From Winogradskyella costae (lineage in GTDB: Bacteria > Bacteroidota > Bacteroidia > Flavobacteriales > Flavobacteriaceae): a stretch of 64,000 nucleotides of DNA. Made by a program: the position numbers and the translations under genes. Shown in pieces: positions 1-9,206 of the stretch; within the stretch, counting starts at the first letter, position 1; every line of letters starts with the position of its first letter. The DNA lies in assembly GCF_013403865.1 (NCBI RefSeq), contig NZ_JABFDK010000001.1:248001-312000 (forward strand), written 5' to 3'. The notes below the pieces were generated by a model that was given only the letters and a program-made list of their open reading frames with translations, had not been told where the DNA came from and ran no database searches.

Positions 1-409
1 TTCCTAAAAACCGGTTCGAGTTAATGTATAAATCTACATTATAACTTCTAACACAATAAATTGTTTTCTTAGGATTGTAGATGAACTGTGAAATAATATA
101 CTCTTTTAAAGTCCCAATTCTTGTCCTATTATCAATCACATAATCAAAGTTATGCTGTTTTAAATACGCTTTTAAGATTCTTAATCTTTTAAGTCTTCCA
201 AACGTTGTATCATTTTCGTCCTTTAACTCACCAAGATTAAGTAATTTCCCTTTATACGGAAACTCTATATCATTAAGCACACTAACGACATGGATATCAA
301 AACCAACATCGTATAGTATTTGCGATAATAAGCCAGAAGACCGTTCTGCACCACCTTTACCCAAGGAAGAAACAACAATACAAATCTTTTTATTATTAGC
401 TTTTATCAT
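1..409 (-). CDS. Glycosyltransferase, GT-B type (partial; C-terminal part outside window)
   Basis: The reverse strand from an ATG at 409 stays open to the window edge, giving about 136 residues. The N-terminus has a hydrophobic strand followed by SSLGKGGAERSSGLL, the usual opening of GT4-like glycosyltransferases (GxGGxER loop of the first Rossmann fold). By family it would transfer a sugar from a nucleotide donor during surface-polysaccharide assembly in the cytoplasm. It diverges from the second glycosyltransferase at 445, leaving a 35-bp gap. The C-terminal donor-binding half lies outside, so donor and acceptor are unknown. Confidence 0.8.
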   Translation of the reverse strand, partial: MIKANNKKICIVVSSLGKGGAERSSGLLSQILYDVGFDIHVVSVLNDIEFPYKGKLLNLGELKDENDTTFGRLKRLRILKAYLKQHNFDYVIDNRTRIGTLKEYIISQFIYNPKKTIYCVRSYNVDLYINSNRFLG

Positions 410-444
410 TAACTACTATCTTTGAGACAAATGTAACATTATAA

Positions 445-1584
445 ATGAAAATTTTATTGGTTGGCGAATATAGTAGACTTCATAATTCTTTAAAAGAAGG
501 ATTAGAGCACTTTAACTATAATGTAACTATTGTAGCATTAAATGATGGCTTTAAAAATTACGCTGTTGATTTACCAATCCTTAAAAAATATGAAAATGGG
601 CCTTTAAAAAAAATTAAGAATTTGATTTATAGATTCACTAAAATTGATCTAGAATCGCTTCAGATAAAAAAACAGATTATAACACTCAAACCAAAAATTA
701 GTAATTTTGACATCGTACAATTTATAAATGAATCTTCGTTTGGCTGCTCTCCACATATAGAAAAAGATATATTTAACTTAATTTCTAATTGGAATAAAAA
801 AGTGTTTTTATTGTCTTGTGGCATAGATTATATAAGTCTAAAATATGCCCATAACAACATGCTAAGGTACTCATATCTCGATCCGTTTTTAAATGGAAAA
901 GAACAATTATCGCCTAGTTATGGGTTTAAGTTTTTACAATCAGATTTTAAAAAGCTCCATCAGCATATCTATAAATCAATTGTCGGAGTCATCGCGTCAG
1001 ATTTAGATTATCATTTACCCTTATTGAATCATCCTAAATATTTAGGACTCATTCCAAATCCGATAAACACGGAACAATTAGAATTTAAACCCTTAAAAAT
1101 TGACTCTAAAATTGTCATATTTCACGGTATAAATTCACATAACTATTACAAAAAAGGTAATGATATTTTTGAAGAAGCATTAGCCATTATAAATCAAAAA
1201 TATGCTGATAAAATAAAAATTGTAACGGTGAGAAGCTTGCCTTATAATGAATACATAAAATCCTATAACGAAGCACATATAATGCTCGATCAAATATATG
1301 CTTACGACCAAGGATTTAATGCTCTGGAAGCTATGTCCAAAGGAAAAGTCGTCTTTACAGGTGCAGAAAAAGAGTGGTTAGAGTATTATAATATTAAAGA
1401 AGATACAATTGCAATAAACGCTTTGCCAGATGCTAAAAGTATTGCCAATAAATTAGAATGGTTAATTCTTAATCCTAAAAAAATTACTGAAATTTCGATA
1501 CAAGCTAGACGTTTTGTTGAAACGCATCATAATTATAAAACTTGTGCTGAGAATTATCTAAAAACGTGGCAAAAACATATTTAA
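445..1584 (+). CDS. Glycosyltransferase family protein (GT-B fold)
   Basis: 379 residues starting at MKILLVGEYSRLHNSL, a Rossmann-like first strand. The C-terminal half carries FNALEAMSKGKVVF (about residues 292-305), matching the E-x7-E region of GT-B retaining transferases, followed by a typical helix ending (about 345-375). It is probably a cytoplasmic transferase adding a sugar to an undecaprenyl-linked glycan or a surface polysaccharide. The neighbours are another glycosyltransferase, flippases and a sugar aminotransferase, which supports a polysaccharide role. It is transcribed away from its upstream neighbour and converges with the flippase pair, with a 3-bp gap. The exact sugar cannot be told from the sequence. 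Confidence 0.75.
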   Translation: MKILLVGEYSRLHNSLKEGLEHFNYNVTIVALNDGFKNYAVDLPILKKYENGPLKKIKNLIYRFTKIDLESLQIKKQIITLKPKISNFDIVQFINESSFGCSPHIEKDIFNLISNWNKKVFLLSCGIDYISLKYAHNNMLRYSYLDPFLNGKEQLSPSYGFKFLQSDFKKLHQHIYKSIVGVIASDLDYHLPLLNHPKYLGLIPNPINTEQLEFKPLKIDSKIVIFHGINSHNYYKKGNDIFEEALAIINQKYADKIKIVTVRSLPYNEYIKSYNEAHIMLDQIYAYDQGFNALEAMSKGKVVFTGAEKEWLEYYNIKEDTIAINALPDAKSIANKLEWLILNPKKITEISIQARRFVETHHNYKTCAENYLKTWQKHI

Positions 1585-1587
1585 AAA

Positions 1588-2877
1588 CTATTCCGTTTTT
1601 GAAGCTGTTTGATTATAATAGTCTCTAATTACAAAAACTACAATTATGAAGTAAATAATATATCGCACAAAATGAGCGATTACAATACCTTCAGTACCAT
1701 AATATTGAATAAATACTTTTGAGAGCACAAAAAATAATACTAATGAAATTATTTCAGTGATTACAAAACTTTTTACTAAACGTTTGGCTAAAAACTGATG
1801 TGATAACACTAAGGCTCCTAATCTTATAAAATCACCCAACAATTGCCACTTAAATAAAGGTTCCATACCTGTGAAATCTGGGTAAATAAACATTATAATA
1901 TAGTCTCTCAAAAAATAAACTAATAACATTCCTAAAGCAAAAATCGGTAAAATCGTTTTATAAATATTTAAAACTTCAATCTTAAACTCTTGCTTATTAT
2001 GGATGCTTGCAAATTTTGGCAACACATATAGTGTAAACAATCCTGTAGCGAATACCATATAGTTTTTTGAAATAAACGTAATGGCTGTCCAATAACCTGC
2101 TTCATTAATATTTAATTCATCGGTAACTAAAGTTCTTATGTTCAATTCAATATAATTCAACAAAAATGTAGAAATAAACGACATTAAGGTAAATGCTAAT
2201 AATTTATTTTTATAGATAAGATTAAGACTTAAAGACTTAAACTTTACATAAATTTTTAAAGTTTTTCCGAAGACAAAAGCCAAGACAATTAATTGAATTA
2301 CTGGCGCCATGGCAATAGCTATAATAACACCTTTTAATTCTGAATTATATAAGCCTACAACAAGAGCAACCGTTGCTAAAAGATAACTTATCAACTCAAT
2401 TTTAGCATAGCGTTTATAATCTGACAAACCACTTACAATAGCATTGGCAACTCTACCAATAGCAATAAAAGGTACAATAACAGCAAAAATCTGAAAAATA
2501 TAAATGAATTCTTGAGTCTGAAAAAGGTAATCGGAAAAGAAAGCCGCACCAAAAAATAAAACAGCGCCAGAAACAACCGAACCAATTATTGCAAAAACAG
2601 TAACGGTAGAAAATATTTTAGAAAGTTCTGGCTGATTGTTTTTAAATTCAGCGACATACTTCACCACACCATTAAAGGTACCTAGAGTAGAAGTACTAGT
2701 AAGCATTGCTAAAACATTCCTTACTTGACCAATACTTGCATAGCCAGCTTCTCCAACAGTGACAGAAAGTAAACGCTGAATAATTGCAGAAACGATTAGC
2801 CTAATAGTAATCACCACAGCATTTAGAGAGGTAATTTTAAGCACTACATTGCTACTAATAAATTTTGGGATTTTCAC
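1588..2877 (-). CDS. Polysaccharide flippase (Wzx/MATE-like), copy 2
   Basis: 429 residues with about 12 hydrophobic segments across the whole length, as in Wzx-type members of the MOP flippase superfamily that move lipid-linked oligosaccharides across the inner membrane. It opens with a GTG codon at 2877, 10 bp after the stop of the flippase at 2888-4198. The two proteins share the same N-terminal plan (a SLN segment, RNxL around residue 50, then GVVKxV), so they are tandem paralogues. Both follow the aminotransferase on the same strand and are probably co-transcribed. The substrate is not determinable. Confidence 0.8.
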   Translation of the reverse strand: MKIPKFISSNVVLKITSLNAVVITIRLIVSAIIQRLLSVTVGEAGYASIGQVRNVLAMLTSTSTLGTFNGVVKYVAEFKNNQPELSKIFSTVTVFAIIGSVVSGAVLFFGAAFFSDYLFQTQEFIYIFQIFAVIVPFIAIGRVANAIVSGLSDYKRYAKIELISYLLATVALVVGLYNSELKGVIIAIAMAPVIQLIVLAFVFGKTLKIYVKFKSLSLNLIYKNKLLAFTLMSFISTFLLNYIELNIRTLVTDELNINEAGYWTAITFISKNYMVFATGLFTLYVLPKFASIHNKQEFKIEVLNIYKTILPIFALGMLLVYFLRDYIIMFIYPDFTGMEPLFKWQLLGDFIRLGALVLSHQFLAKRLVKSFVITEIISLVLFFVLSKVFIQYYGTEGIVIAHFVRYIIYFIIVVFVIRDYYNQTASKTE

Positions 2878-2887
2878 GTATTTCTTT

Positions 2888-4198
2888 TTAATAGTCTTCT
2901 ATACTATCTTCATTAATTACACCAAACAAAGAACTACTAAAGAGTAACAATATTATTCCGAAGTACATAAAATAACTCAAGCAATGCCCCATCACGGCTC
3001 CCTGTAGTCCAAATTCATCAATAAGATAAATACTAGAAAAGTATATCATTATAAATAAGAAAACCTCTAAAATTAAAAAGTGTGCAAACATCTTTTTAGC
3101 TAAAAACTGGTAGGCAATCACCATAGAAAGTACACGGGCAATATCTCCTAATATTTGGTAACCAAATAATCCTTCTACAGGTCTAAAATCTTCAGTGAAC
3201 AATAAGTTTATTAACAGAGACCTGCTTAAATAAATAATTAAGAGTAATACTAAAAACGCAGGCATAATACTTTTATAGAAACTAAATACTTCCTTTCTAA
3301 AATCGCGTCGTGAATGAATTTCAGAAAAACGAGGTAATATATAAAGTGCCGTCAATGAATTAATAAACATTAAATAATAATCAGACACTCTAGTCATCGC
3401 AGTCCAATGTCCGGCGGCTTTAATACCAACTTCATCAATAAGATAGTTCCTAATTAGAATCATTACAATTGGGATTGCGATAGCACTTACCAATGCCATA
3501 ATCATATAAGGACTTAATTTCTTTAAGACCGACAGACTTATTTGTGTAATCTTCACAAACGACATTAAATTTCTTCTAAACGCTATACCAACTATTGTAA
3601 TCAATAAATTAAGCGCAGGAGTGATAACTATCGCTAACAATGCACCATCTATGTTTTCTTGATAGATAAGAATTAACGTTACTAAAAGTCCGAGAATTTG
3701 ACCTAGAATATTTATAAGCAATAAGTATTTATGCTTAGAAAACCCATTCATAATCGAAAAGGTAAACATGTTCAAAGCATAAAAAGGTAATATTATACTA
3801 AGCGTTCTAATAATATATGCATAGTTGTAGCTCGAAGAAAAAATAGTATCATTGATAAACTGAGCATTGTAATAACATAAAAAAGCTAAAGATATAGAGG
3901 TGAAAAAACCTAGATAAAAGACGGTAGATAAGATTTTTGAAAGCGCAACTGAATCATTTTTAACCTGACTTACAAATTTCACAACGCCTTTATAAAGTCC
4001 TGAAATAGATAAAGATTGCAAAAAGCTCATAAAGTTGCGCAAATTACCAATAAGTGCCATGCCTTGCGGACCAATGTACACAGCTATAAACTTAGAAATT
4101 AAAATACCTGCTAAAATTCTAAGACTAATATTGGCTAAATTTAGACTTGCCGCCTTTACTAATACTTCGTTATTTATGTAATTAAAAAATTTTTTCAA
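2888..4198 (-). CDS. Polysaccharide flippase (Wzx/MATE-like), copy 1
   Basis: 436 residues and about 12 transmembrane segments, with an N-terminal region of KAASLNLANISLRI type followed by GLYKGVVKFVSQ. This is the MOP-superfamily flippase layout expected for O-antigen or related lipid-linked glycans. The start is a TTG at 4198, placed directly after the TAA of the upstream aminotransferase with no gap, which suggests translational coupling. No nearer ATG would preserve the conserved N-terminus. Tandem duplication with the following gene suggests either two repeat-unit substrates or a heterodimer, but this is inference. Confidence 0.8.
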   Translation of the reverse strand: MKKFFNYINNEVLVKAASLNLANISLRILAGILISKFIAVYIGPQGMALIGNLRNFMSFLQSLSISGLYKGVVKFVSQVKNDSVALSKILSTVFYLGFFTSISLAFLCYYNAQFINDTIFSSSYNYAYIIRTLSIILPFYALNMFTFSIMNGFSKHKYLLLINILGQILGLLVTLILIYQENIDGALLAIVITPALNLLITIVGIAFRRNLMSFVKITQISLSVLKKLSPYMIMALVSAIAIPIVMILIRNYLIDEVGIKAAGHWTAMTRVSDYYLMFINSLTALYILPRFSEIHSRRDFRKEVFSFYKSIMPAFLVLLLIIYLSRSLLINLLFTEDFRPVEGLFGYQILGDIARVLSMVIAYQFLAKKMFAHFLILEVFLFIMIYFSSIYLIDEFGLQGAVMGHCLSYFMYFGIILLLFSSSLFGVINEDSIEDY

Positions 4199-5299
4199 TT
4201 AATATGTATTTAAAGTCGAAATAACCGACTGAATATCTTTATCAATCATCACAGGGCTCATAGGCAAACTTATAATTCTTTGATGAATCTTCTCAGTAAG
4301 CGGAAGATTAACATAAGAAAAACACCGTAAGGCTTCTTGTTGATGTGGTGGAACGGGGTAATGAATTAACCATTCTATACTATTTGCATCTAAAAATTTT
4401 ATAAAATCAGCTCTGTCATCAACTTCAATAACAAAAGCATAAAACACATGATTCATAGAACCATCATAATGTGGCAATTTTAATTTTGGGTTTTTAATAC
4501 CTTTTAAGTAAGCCTTAGCAATTTCTCTACGTCTTTCATTATCGCCATCTAAGCACTTCAGTTTTAGGCTTAAAAATGCAGCTTGCATATCATCCAAACG
4601 ACTATTAAAACCAATAATATTATTAGTGTACTTTTTTTCACTGCCGTAATTACGCAATAACTTTATAATATTAGCTAATTCTGAATTGTCAGTTGTAACG
4701 GCACCACCATCACCAAGTGCTCCCAAATTTTTGGTGGGATAAAAACTAAATGCTGCTGCATCAGATAAATTTCCGGCTTTTCTTTCATTTAAATCTGAAA
4801 TTGCCCCATGGGCTTGAGCTGCATCTTCAAATAAAAGCAGATTAAAATCTTTAGCTAGCTTTTGCAATTCTTCTACCTTTGCGAGTTGCCCATACAAATG
4901 CACCATAATAATTGCCTTAGCATCCACAAAAACAGCCTTATCTGTATCGACAGAAATCGTATATGTATATGGATCTGGCTCTACCAAGATAGGAACTAAA
5001 TCAGCATGTATTACTGATAAAATGGTTGCTATAAATGTATTTGCAGGCACAATTACCCGATCTCCTTTTTTTAGTTTACCGAGTTCTACATAACCTTTTA
5101 ATATTAAAGTTAAGGCATCTAACCCATTACCAGTGCCAATACAAAATTTTGTACCACAATAATTAGCAAATTCATTTTCGAAAGTAGTAACATTATTTCC
5201 TAGAATAAAATGTGCATCGTCTAAAGATCTAGCAAACGACTCTTGAAGCACGTCTCTAAAACGATTATTGATTTTATATAAATCTAAAAACTTAATCAT
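4199..5299 (-). CDS. DegT/DnrJ/EryC1/StrS-family sugar aminotransferase
   Basis: PLP-dependent transaminase of the type that aminates dTDP- or UDP-4-/3-keto-deoxysugars (FdtB/QdtB-like by overall pattern). I chose the internal ATG at 5299 (MIKFLDLYKIN), giving 366 residues; the longer reading frame to 5338 adds 13 residues the family lacks. Visible motifs are VPANTFIATI (substrate/PLP entry), EDAAQAHGA with the PLP aspartate at about D159, and SFYPTKNLGALGDGGA with the Schiff-base lysine at about K190, then the RNYGS and FNSRLDDMQAA segments. It lies immediately before two flippases, so its amino sugar probably enters the glycan made by this locus. The keto-sugar partner enzymes are not in the window. 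Confidence 0.88.
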   Translation of the reverse strand: MIKFLDLYKINNRFRDVLQESFARSLDDAHFILGNNVTTFENEFANYCGTKFCIGTGNGLDALTLILKGYVELGKLKKGDRVIVPANTFIATILSVIHADLVPILVEPDPYTYTISVDTDKAVFVDAKAIIMVHLYGQLAKVEELQKLAKDFNLLLFEDAAQAHGAISDLNERKAGNLSDAAAFSFYPTKNLGALGDGGAVTTDNSELANIIKLLRNYGSEKKYTNNIIGFNSRLDDMQAAFLSLKLKCLDGDNERRREIAKAYLKGIKNPKLKLPHYDGSMNHVFYAFVIEVDDRADFIKFLDANSIEWLIHYPVPPHQQEALRCFSYVNLPLTEKIHQRIISLPMSPVMIDKDIQSVISTLNTY

Positions 5300-5484
5300 A
5301 AATTTAAAAATTGAAAGGACATAACTCTCTTTGTGCAACTAACTAGTCAGTTAAACCTGTGAAATATAAAACAACAATTGATTAAATTAAAACTTTAATT
5401 AACTAGATTTCAAGAACCTTCTAAAATCTCCCTTTTTAACCTGTTATTAAGTACTTAGATTTACATCAAAGAAAAACAAAAGAC

Positions 5485-6402
5485 TTAGACTTTTGGTATC
5501 TCTAAAACTTTATGACTAGCCGTTTCTAAAAGATAAGTATTGGCTGTATAACTCCGTGCGCCGCAGCTTTCTTTCCAAAATATGAGGCCTTCATTAATTT
5601 TATTTCCGTTGTCTTCACTAGATATATTGAAATCAAAATAGCGCTTATCGTCGCACATCTTATTTATTATAAAATCATAAGCCAAATCGAGACTACCGTA
5701 TGCATTTTTATCAGCATTACCAGACACATATTGAGGATGCACAGTGGTTTTAGTTAAAAAAACGGTTGATCCTGCAACAACTTTACCGTCCTTATAGATG
5801 TTGACCTGTTTGATATTCTCTGGAAAACGCATAACCAATAATTCTATTTCTTCTAAAGAATGGACTGGTTTTACACCGTGTTTCTTATCTAGATTTGGTA
5901 TTAAAACTGAATTCCAAAACTCGCTAAAATTCTTATCTACTTTAAGTTCTAGTCCAGATCTTAAAGCTTTATTGATACCTTCTCTTCTATTTTTTTGAAA
6001 ACGTAATTTATGAGCATAATCAATGACCATTAACACATCTTTTTTTAATAATTGTGCGTTAGCTTTATACAGGAAGTAGTCTAATTCATCTGCTGGCATA
6101 CTATTATAAAACGTGGGTATCACTTTTATTTCGAGTTGCTTAATCCCTTCTAATTCATAAAAAGCAAGCATCGCTTTAAAAGCCTCAAAAGCATAAAAGA
6201 ATTTAGATTTATCTTGAAGCACAAAGCTCCCATAAGTTAGGCCTTGATGAGAAATTACTTTATCCTCAACAATGTTTGCAGGAAATAACGCATACAACTG
6301 ATCATCTTTATAGATCATTATTGAAAAATCCTCAAAACGATCATTGTGATAATCCATAAAACCACGTTGAAACAAGAATGTCGCATTCTTAGCCTCTTTC
6401 AC
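5485..6402 (-). CDS. FemAB/GNAT-like N-acyltransferase, start uncertain
   Basis: 305 residues are counted from a GTG at 6402. The protein has the layout of FemAB-related/GNAT proteins found beside polysaccharide genes: an N-terminal FLFQRGFMDYH-type segment, a central KNRREGINKALRSGL stretch and a second acyltransferase half with KDGKVVAGSTVF (about residues 200-215). It probably transfers an acyl or aminoacyl group to a sugar amine, perhaps one made by the neighbouring aminotransferase. The in-frame sequence upstream of 6402 (SLQSEWDAFV) looks like genuine family sequence, but no ATG, GTG or TTG occurs before the stop at 6469-6471. The real start may therefore be a rare ATT/ATC/ATA codon near 6454-6468, or the start is damaged. 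Confidence 0.65.
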   Translation of the reverse strand: MKEAKNATFLFQRGFMDYHNDRFEDFSIMIYKDDQLYALFPANIVEDKVISHQGLTYGSFVLQDKSKFFYAFEAFKAMLAFYELEGIKQLEIKVIPTFYNSMPADELDYFLYKANAQLLKKDVLMVIDYAHKLRFQKNRREGINKALRSGLELKVDKNFSEFWNSVLIPNLDKKHGVKPVHSLEEIELLVMRFPENIKQVNIYKDGKVVAGSTVFLTKTTVHPQYVSGNADKNAYGSLDLAYDFIINKMCDDKRYFDFNISSEDNGNKINEGLIFWKESCGARSYTANTYLLETASHKVLEIPKV

Positions 6403-6613
6403 AAACGCATCCCATTCCGATTGTAAGCTAGAGTGATATTTTTTTACTGAGAAAATGATATTGGCTATTTAGTTAGACACTAAAGTAAGCAAAAAACTAT
6501 GAGTTAAGTTTATTAATATTGAGTAATTATTAAAGCGCAAAAAAATAACAAACCACATTATAAGTAAAACCTAATGAGTTTTCAGAAAGTATATTTTCTT
6601 GAGTTTTGAAAAC

Positions 6614-6648
6614 AAAAAAAGAGAAACACTTTTCAGTGTTTCTCTTTT
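6614..6648 (-). terminator. Rho-independent terminator after typA
   Basis: A 14-bp perfect stem (6617-6630 with 6635-6648) with a 4-base loop and a U-run on the minus strand lies 27 bp beyond the typA stop. Confidence 0.85.
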
Positions 6649-6674
6649 CAAAATATATAATAAATCTTAGTATA

Positions 6675-8471
6675 TTATATTTTATTACGCTTACGATCTG
6701 TTTCTTTTAAATAGATTTTACGTAATCTTAAAGAGTTTGGCGTTACTTCTACATACTCATCTTTTTGAATATATTCCAAAGCTTCTTCTAAAGAAAACTT
6801 AATTGCAGGTACAATTTTAGCTTTATCATCTGCTCCAGAACTACGTACATTACTTTGCTTTTTAGCTTTTGTAATGTTTACAGACATATCATCTTGACGA
6901 GAGTTCTCTCCAATAACTTGTCCTTCATAAATACTTTCTCCTGGCTCAACAAAGAACTTACCTCTATCTTGTAATTTATCAATTGAATAAGGAATCGCTG
7001 TTCCGTTTTCCATAGAGATTAAAGATCCTGAAATACGTCCTGGAATATCTCCTTTAAGCGGTTGGTATTCCTTGAAACGGTGTGCCATAATTGCCTCACC
7101 AGCTGTTGCTGTTAGTAATTGGTTACGTAAACCAATAATACCACGAGAAGGAATCATAAACTCACAAATCATACGCTCACCTTTAGTTACCATACTTAGT
7201 AACTCACCCTTACGCTTAGTAACAAACTCTACAGCTCTACCAGATACGGTTTCAGGAAGGTCAATTGTTAATTCTTCAATTGGCTCACATTTCACACCAT
7301 CAATTTCCTTGATGATTACTTGTGGTTGTCCAATTTGTAATTCATAACCTTCACGACGCATGGTTTCGATTAATACCGATAAGTGTAATACACCACGACC
7401 AAAAACCATAAATTTATCAGCACTACCAGTTTCCCCTAACTTAAGCGCTAAGTTTTTCTCTAATTCTTTTTCTAAACGATCTTTAATATGACGAGACGTT
7501 ACAAATTTTCCGTCTTTACCAAAGAAAGGTGAATCGTTAATTGTAAATAACATACTCATTGTTGGCTCATCTATTGCAATAGATTTTAAACCTTCAGGAT
7601 TTTCTAAATCAGAAACAGTATCTCCAATCTCGAAACCTTCAACACCAACAAGCGCACAAATATCTCCAGTTTCAACTCTCTGAACCTTCTTACGTCCCAA
7701 GCCTTCGAAAATGAATACCTCTTTAATTCTACTTTTTACTATTGAACCATCTCTTTTTACTAAAGCGATTTGTTGTCCTTCTTCAATATTTCCTCTTTGT
7801 ACACGCCCAATTGCAATACGACCGGTAAAAGAAGAGAAATCCAATGATGTAATTAACATCTGTGTTGTTCCTTTCTCAAATTCAGGTGTAGGTACATGCT
7901 CAATTACCATATCTAATAATGGCTCAACATTGGTAGTTTCATTTCTCCAATCATCACTCATCCAGTTGTTCTTTGCAGAACCGTAAACGGTTGGGAAATC
8001 TAACTGCCATTCTTCTGCACCAAGTTCAAACATTAAGTCAAAAACTTTTTCGTGTACTTCATCAGGCGTACAGTTTTCTTTATCAACTTTATTTACAACC
8101 ACACAAGGTTTTAAGCCTAAATCAATTGCTTTTTGTAATACAAAACGTGTTTGTGGCATTGGCCCTTCAAATGCATCTACCAATAACACAACACCATCAG
8201 CCATGTTTAATACACGCTCTACTTCACCACCAAAATCGGCGTGACCGGGAGTATCAATGATATTAATCTTTGTATCTTTGTATACAACAGATACGTTTTT
8301 AGATGTAATAGTGATCCCACGTTCACGTTCTAAATCATTGTTATCCAGGATTAAATCTCCTGTATTCTCGTTTTCACGAAATAATTGACAATGGTACATT
8401 ATCTTATCTACCAATGTTGTTTTACCGTGATCTACGTGTGCAATAATTGCAATATTTTTAATCTTAGTCAT
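6675..8471 (-). CDS. typA: Ribosome-associated translational GTPase TypA/BipA
   Basis: 598 residues, the usual TypA length. The P-loop AHVDHGKTT sits at residues 11-19, DTPGHADFGGEVER forms G3, and NKVDKENCTPDEV forms G4. It ends with the basic C-terminal TypA-specific domain (ITKAKKQSNVR). The family binds the 70S ribosome and helps ribosome assembly and stress or cold adaptation. It is monocistronic by context: a terminator follows it, and a -7 box lies just upstream at 8496-8503. Sequence and length are fully ordinary. Confidence 0.97.
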   Translation of the reverse strand: MTKIKNIAIIAHVDHGKTTLVDKIMYHCQLFRENENTGDLILDNNDLERERGITITSKNVSVVYKDTKINIIDTPGHADFGGEVERVLNMADGVVLLVDAFEGPMPQTRFVLQKAIDLGLKPCVVVNKVDKENCTPDEVHEKVFDLMFELGAEEWQLDFPTVYGSAKNNWMSDDWRNETTNVEPLLDMVIEHVPTPEFEKGTTQMLITSLDFSSFTGRIAIGRVQRGNIEEGQQIALVKRDGSIVKSRIKEVFIFEGLGRKKVQRVETGDICALVGVEGFEIGDTVSDLENPEGLKSIAIDEPTMSMLFTINDSPFFGKDGKFVTSRHIKDRLEKELEKNLALKLGETGSADKFMVFGRGVLHLSVLIETMRREGYELQIGQPQVIIKEIDGVKCEPIEELTIDLPETVSGRAVEFVTKRKGELLSMVTKGERMICEFMIPSRGIIGLRNQLLTATAGEAIMAHRFKEYQPLKGDIPGRISGSLISMENGTAIPYSIDKLQDRGKFFVEPGESIYEGQVIGENSRQDDMSVNITKAKKQSNVRSSGADDKAKIVPAIKFSLEEALEYIQKDEYVEVTPNSLRLRKIYLKETDRKRNKI

Positions 8472-8495
8472 AACTGATGCTGATTTTTAAGCGTG

Positions 8496-8503
8496 CAAAT
8501 GTA
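8496..8503 (-). promoter_or_regulatory. Bacteroidota -7 promoter box for typA
   Basis: On the minus strand the sequence reads TACATTTG, matching TAnnTTTG, 25 bp upstream of the typA ATG. I see no convincing -33 TTG. Confidence 0.5.
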
Positions 8504-8683
8504 CGTTTAATTCTCGTTTTTTCGTTAATAATATGTTATTATTTCATCCCCAAATAATCTGAAGTGGTATCTTACGTTATATTATTGATTAACAGCGTAA
8601 AGCCTACCCTTAAAAACCAGCCGCTAATTGGGCAATTACAACTGCATTTTGCAGATTAATCTAAACTCTAAAAAATAGAACAG

Positions 8684-9043
8684 ATGCATACCCTTAACAA
8701 ATATACCAAGTTTATTCCTTATCTCTATTTTTTGTCGGTAATTGTATATTGGTTTACCACAATAAATAGAATTGACAGCATTTCGGCCTATCCAATATTA
8801 TTATTTGGCGCCCCCTTTTTATGGCAACTCATTAAGCCAAGCAGAAAATTAAATTTCTCTTTAGGAATTATTTTTTCTTGTCTATCGTCTTATTTAATCT
8901 TAGCATATTTATTTGATTTACTTCATATCATTCATTGGACAGAAACATCTAAAAAACTTTTGTTTTACGGAGGCCTTTTAGTTGTCGGGAATTTTGTAAT
9001 GTCGCTATGGATTATTCGAAACAGTATTAGAAGAGTGTTTTAA
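8684..9043 (+). CDS. Small four-helix membrane protein, unknown function
   Basis: 119 residues with about four hydrophobic segments (roughly residues 11-26, 34-48, 58-80 and 92-112) and a basic C-terminus (RNSIRRVF). No enzyme motif is seen. The ATG at 8684 is the first in-frame start. It stands alone between divergent typA and kdsA. I do not recognise the family beyond its being a small inner-membrane protein. Confidence 0.6.
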   Translation: MHTLNKYTKFIPYLYFLSVIVYWFTTINRIDSISAYPILLFGAPFLWQLIKPSRKLNFSLGIIFSCLSSYLILAYLFDLLHIIHWTETSKKLLFYGGLLVVGNFVMSLWIIRNSIRRVF

Positions 9044-9172
9044 TTGTATACACAAGAATTTAATTAGCGGATTACTACTAGCCCACCTCACACCAATTTA
9101 CAAAGATGCAAAACATTCTAATTTGAAACTTAATATCCTTCAATCATAGTTTTATCTAAACATACATAATCG

Positions 9173-9180
9173 TATCTTTG
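9173..9180 (+). promoter_or_regulatory. -7 promoter box for kdsA
   Basis: TATCTTTG matches TAnnTTTG and lies 26 bp before the TTG start of kdsA. The -33 element is not clear. Confidence 0.55.
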
Positions 9181-9206
9181 TACCTTAACAATTTAAGCCT
9201 AAAACT

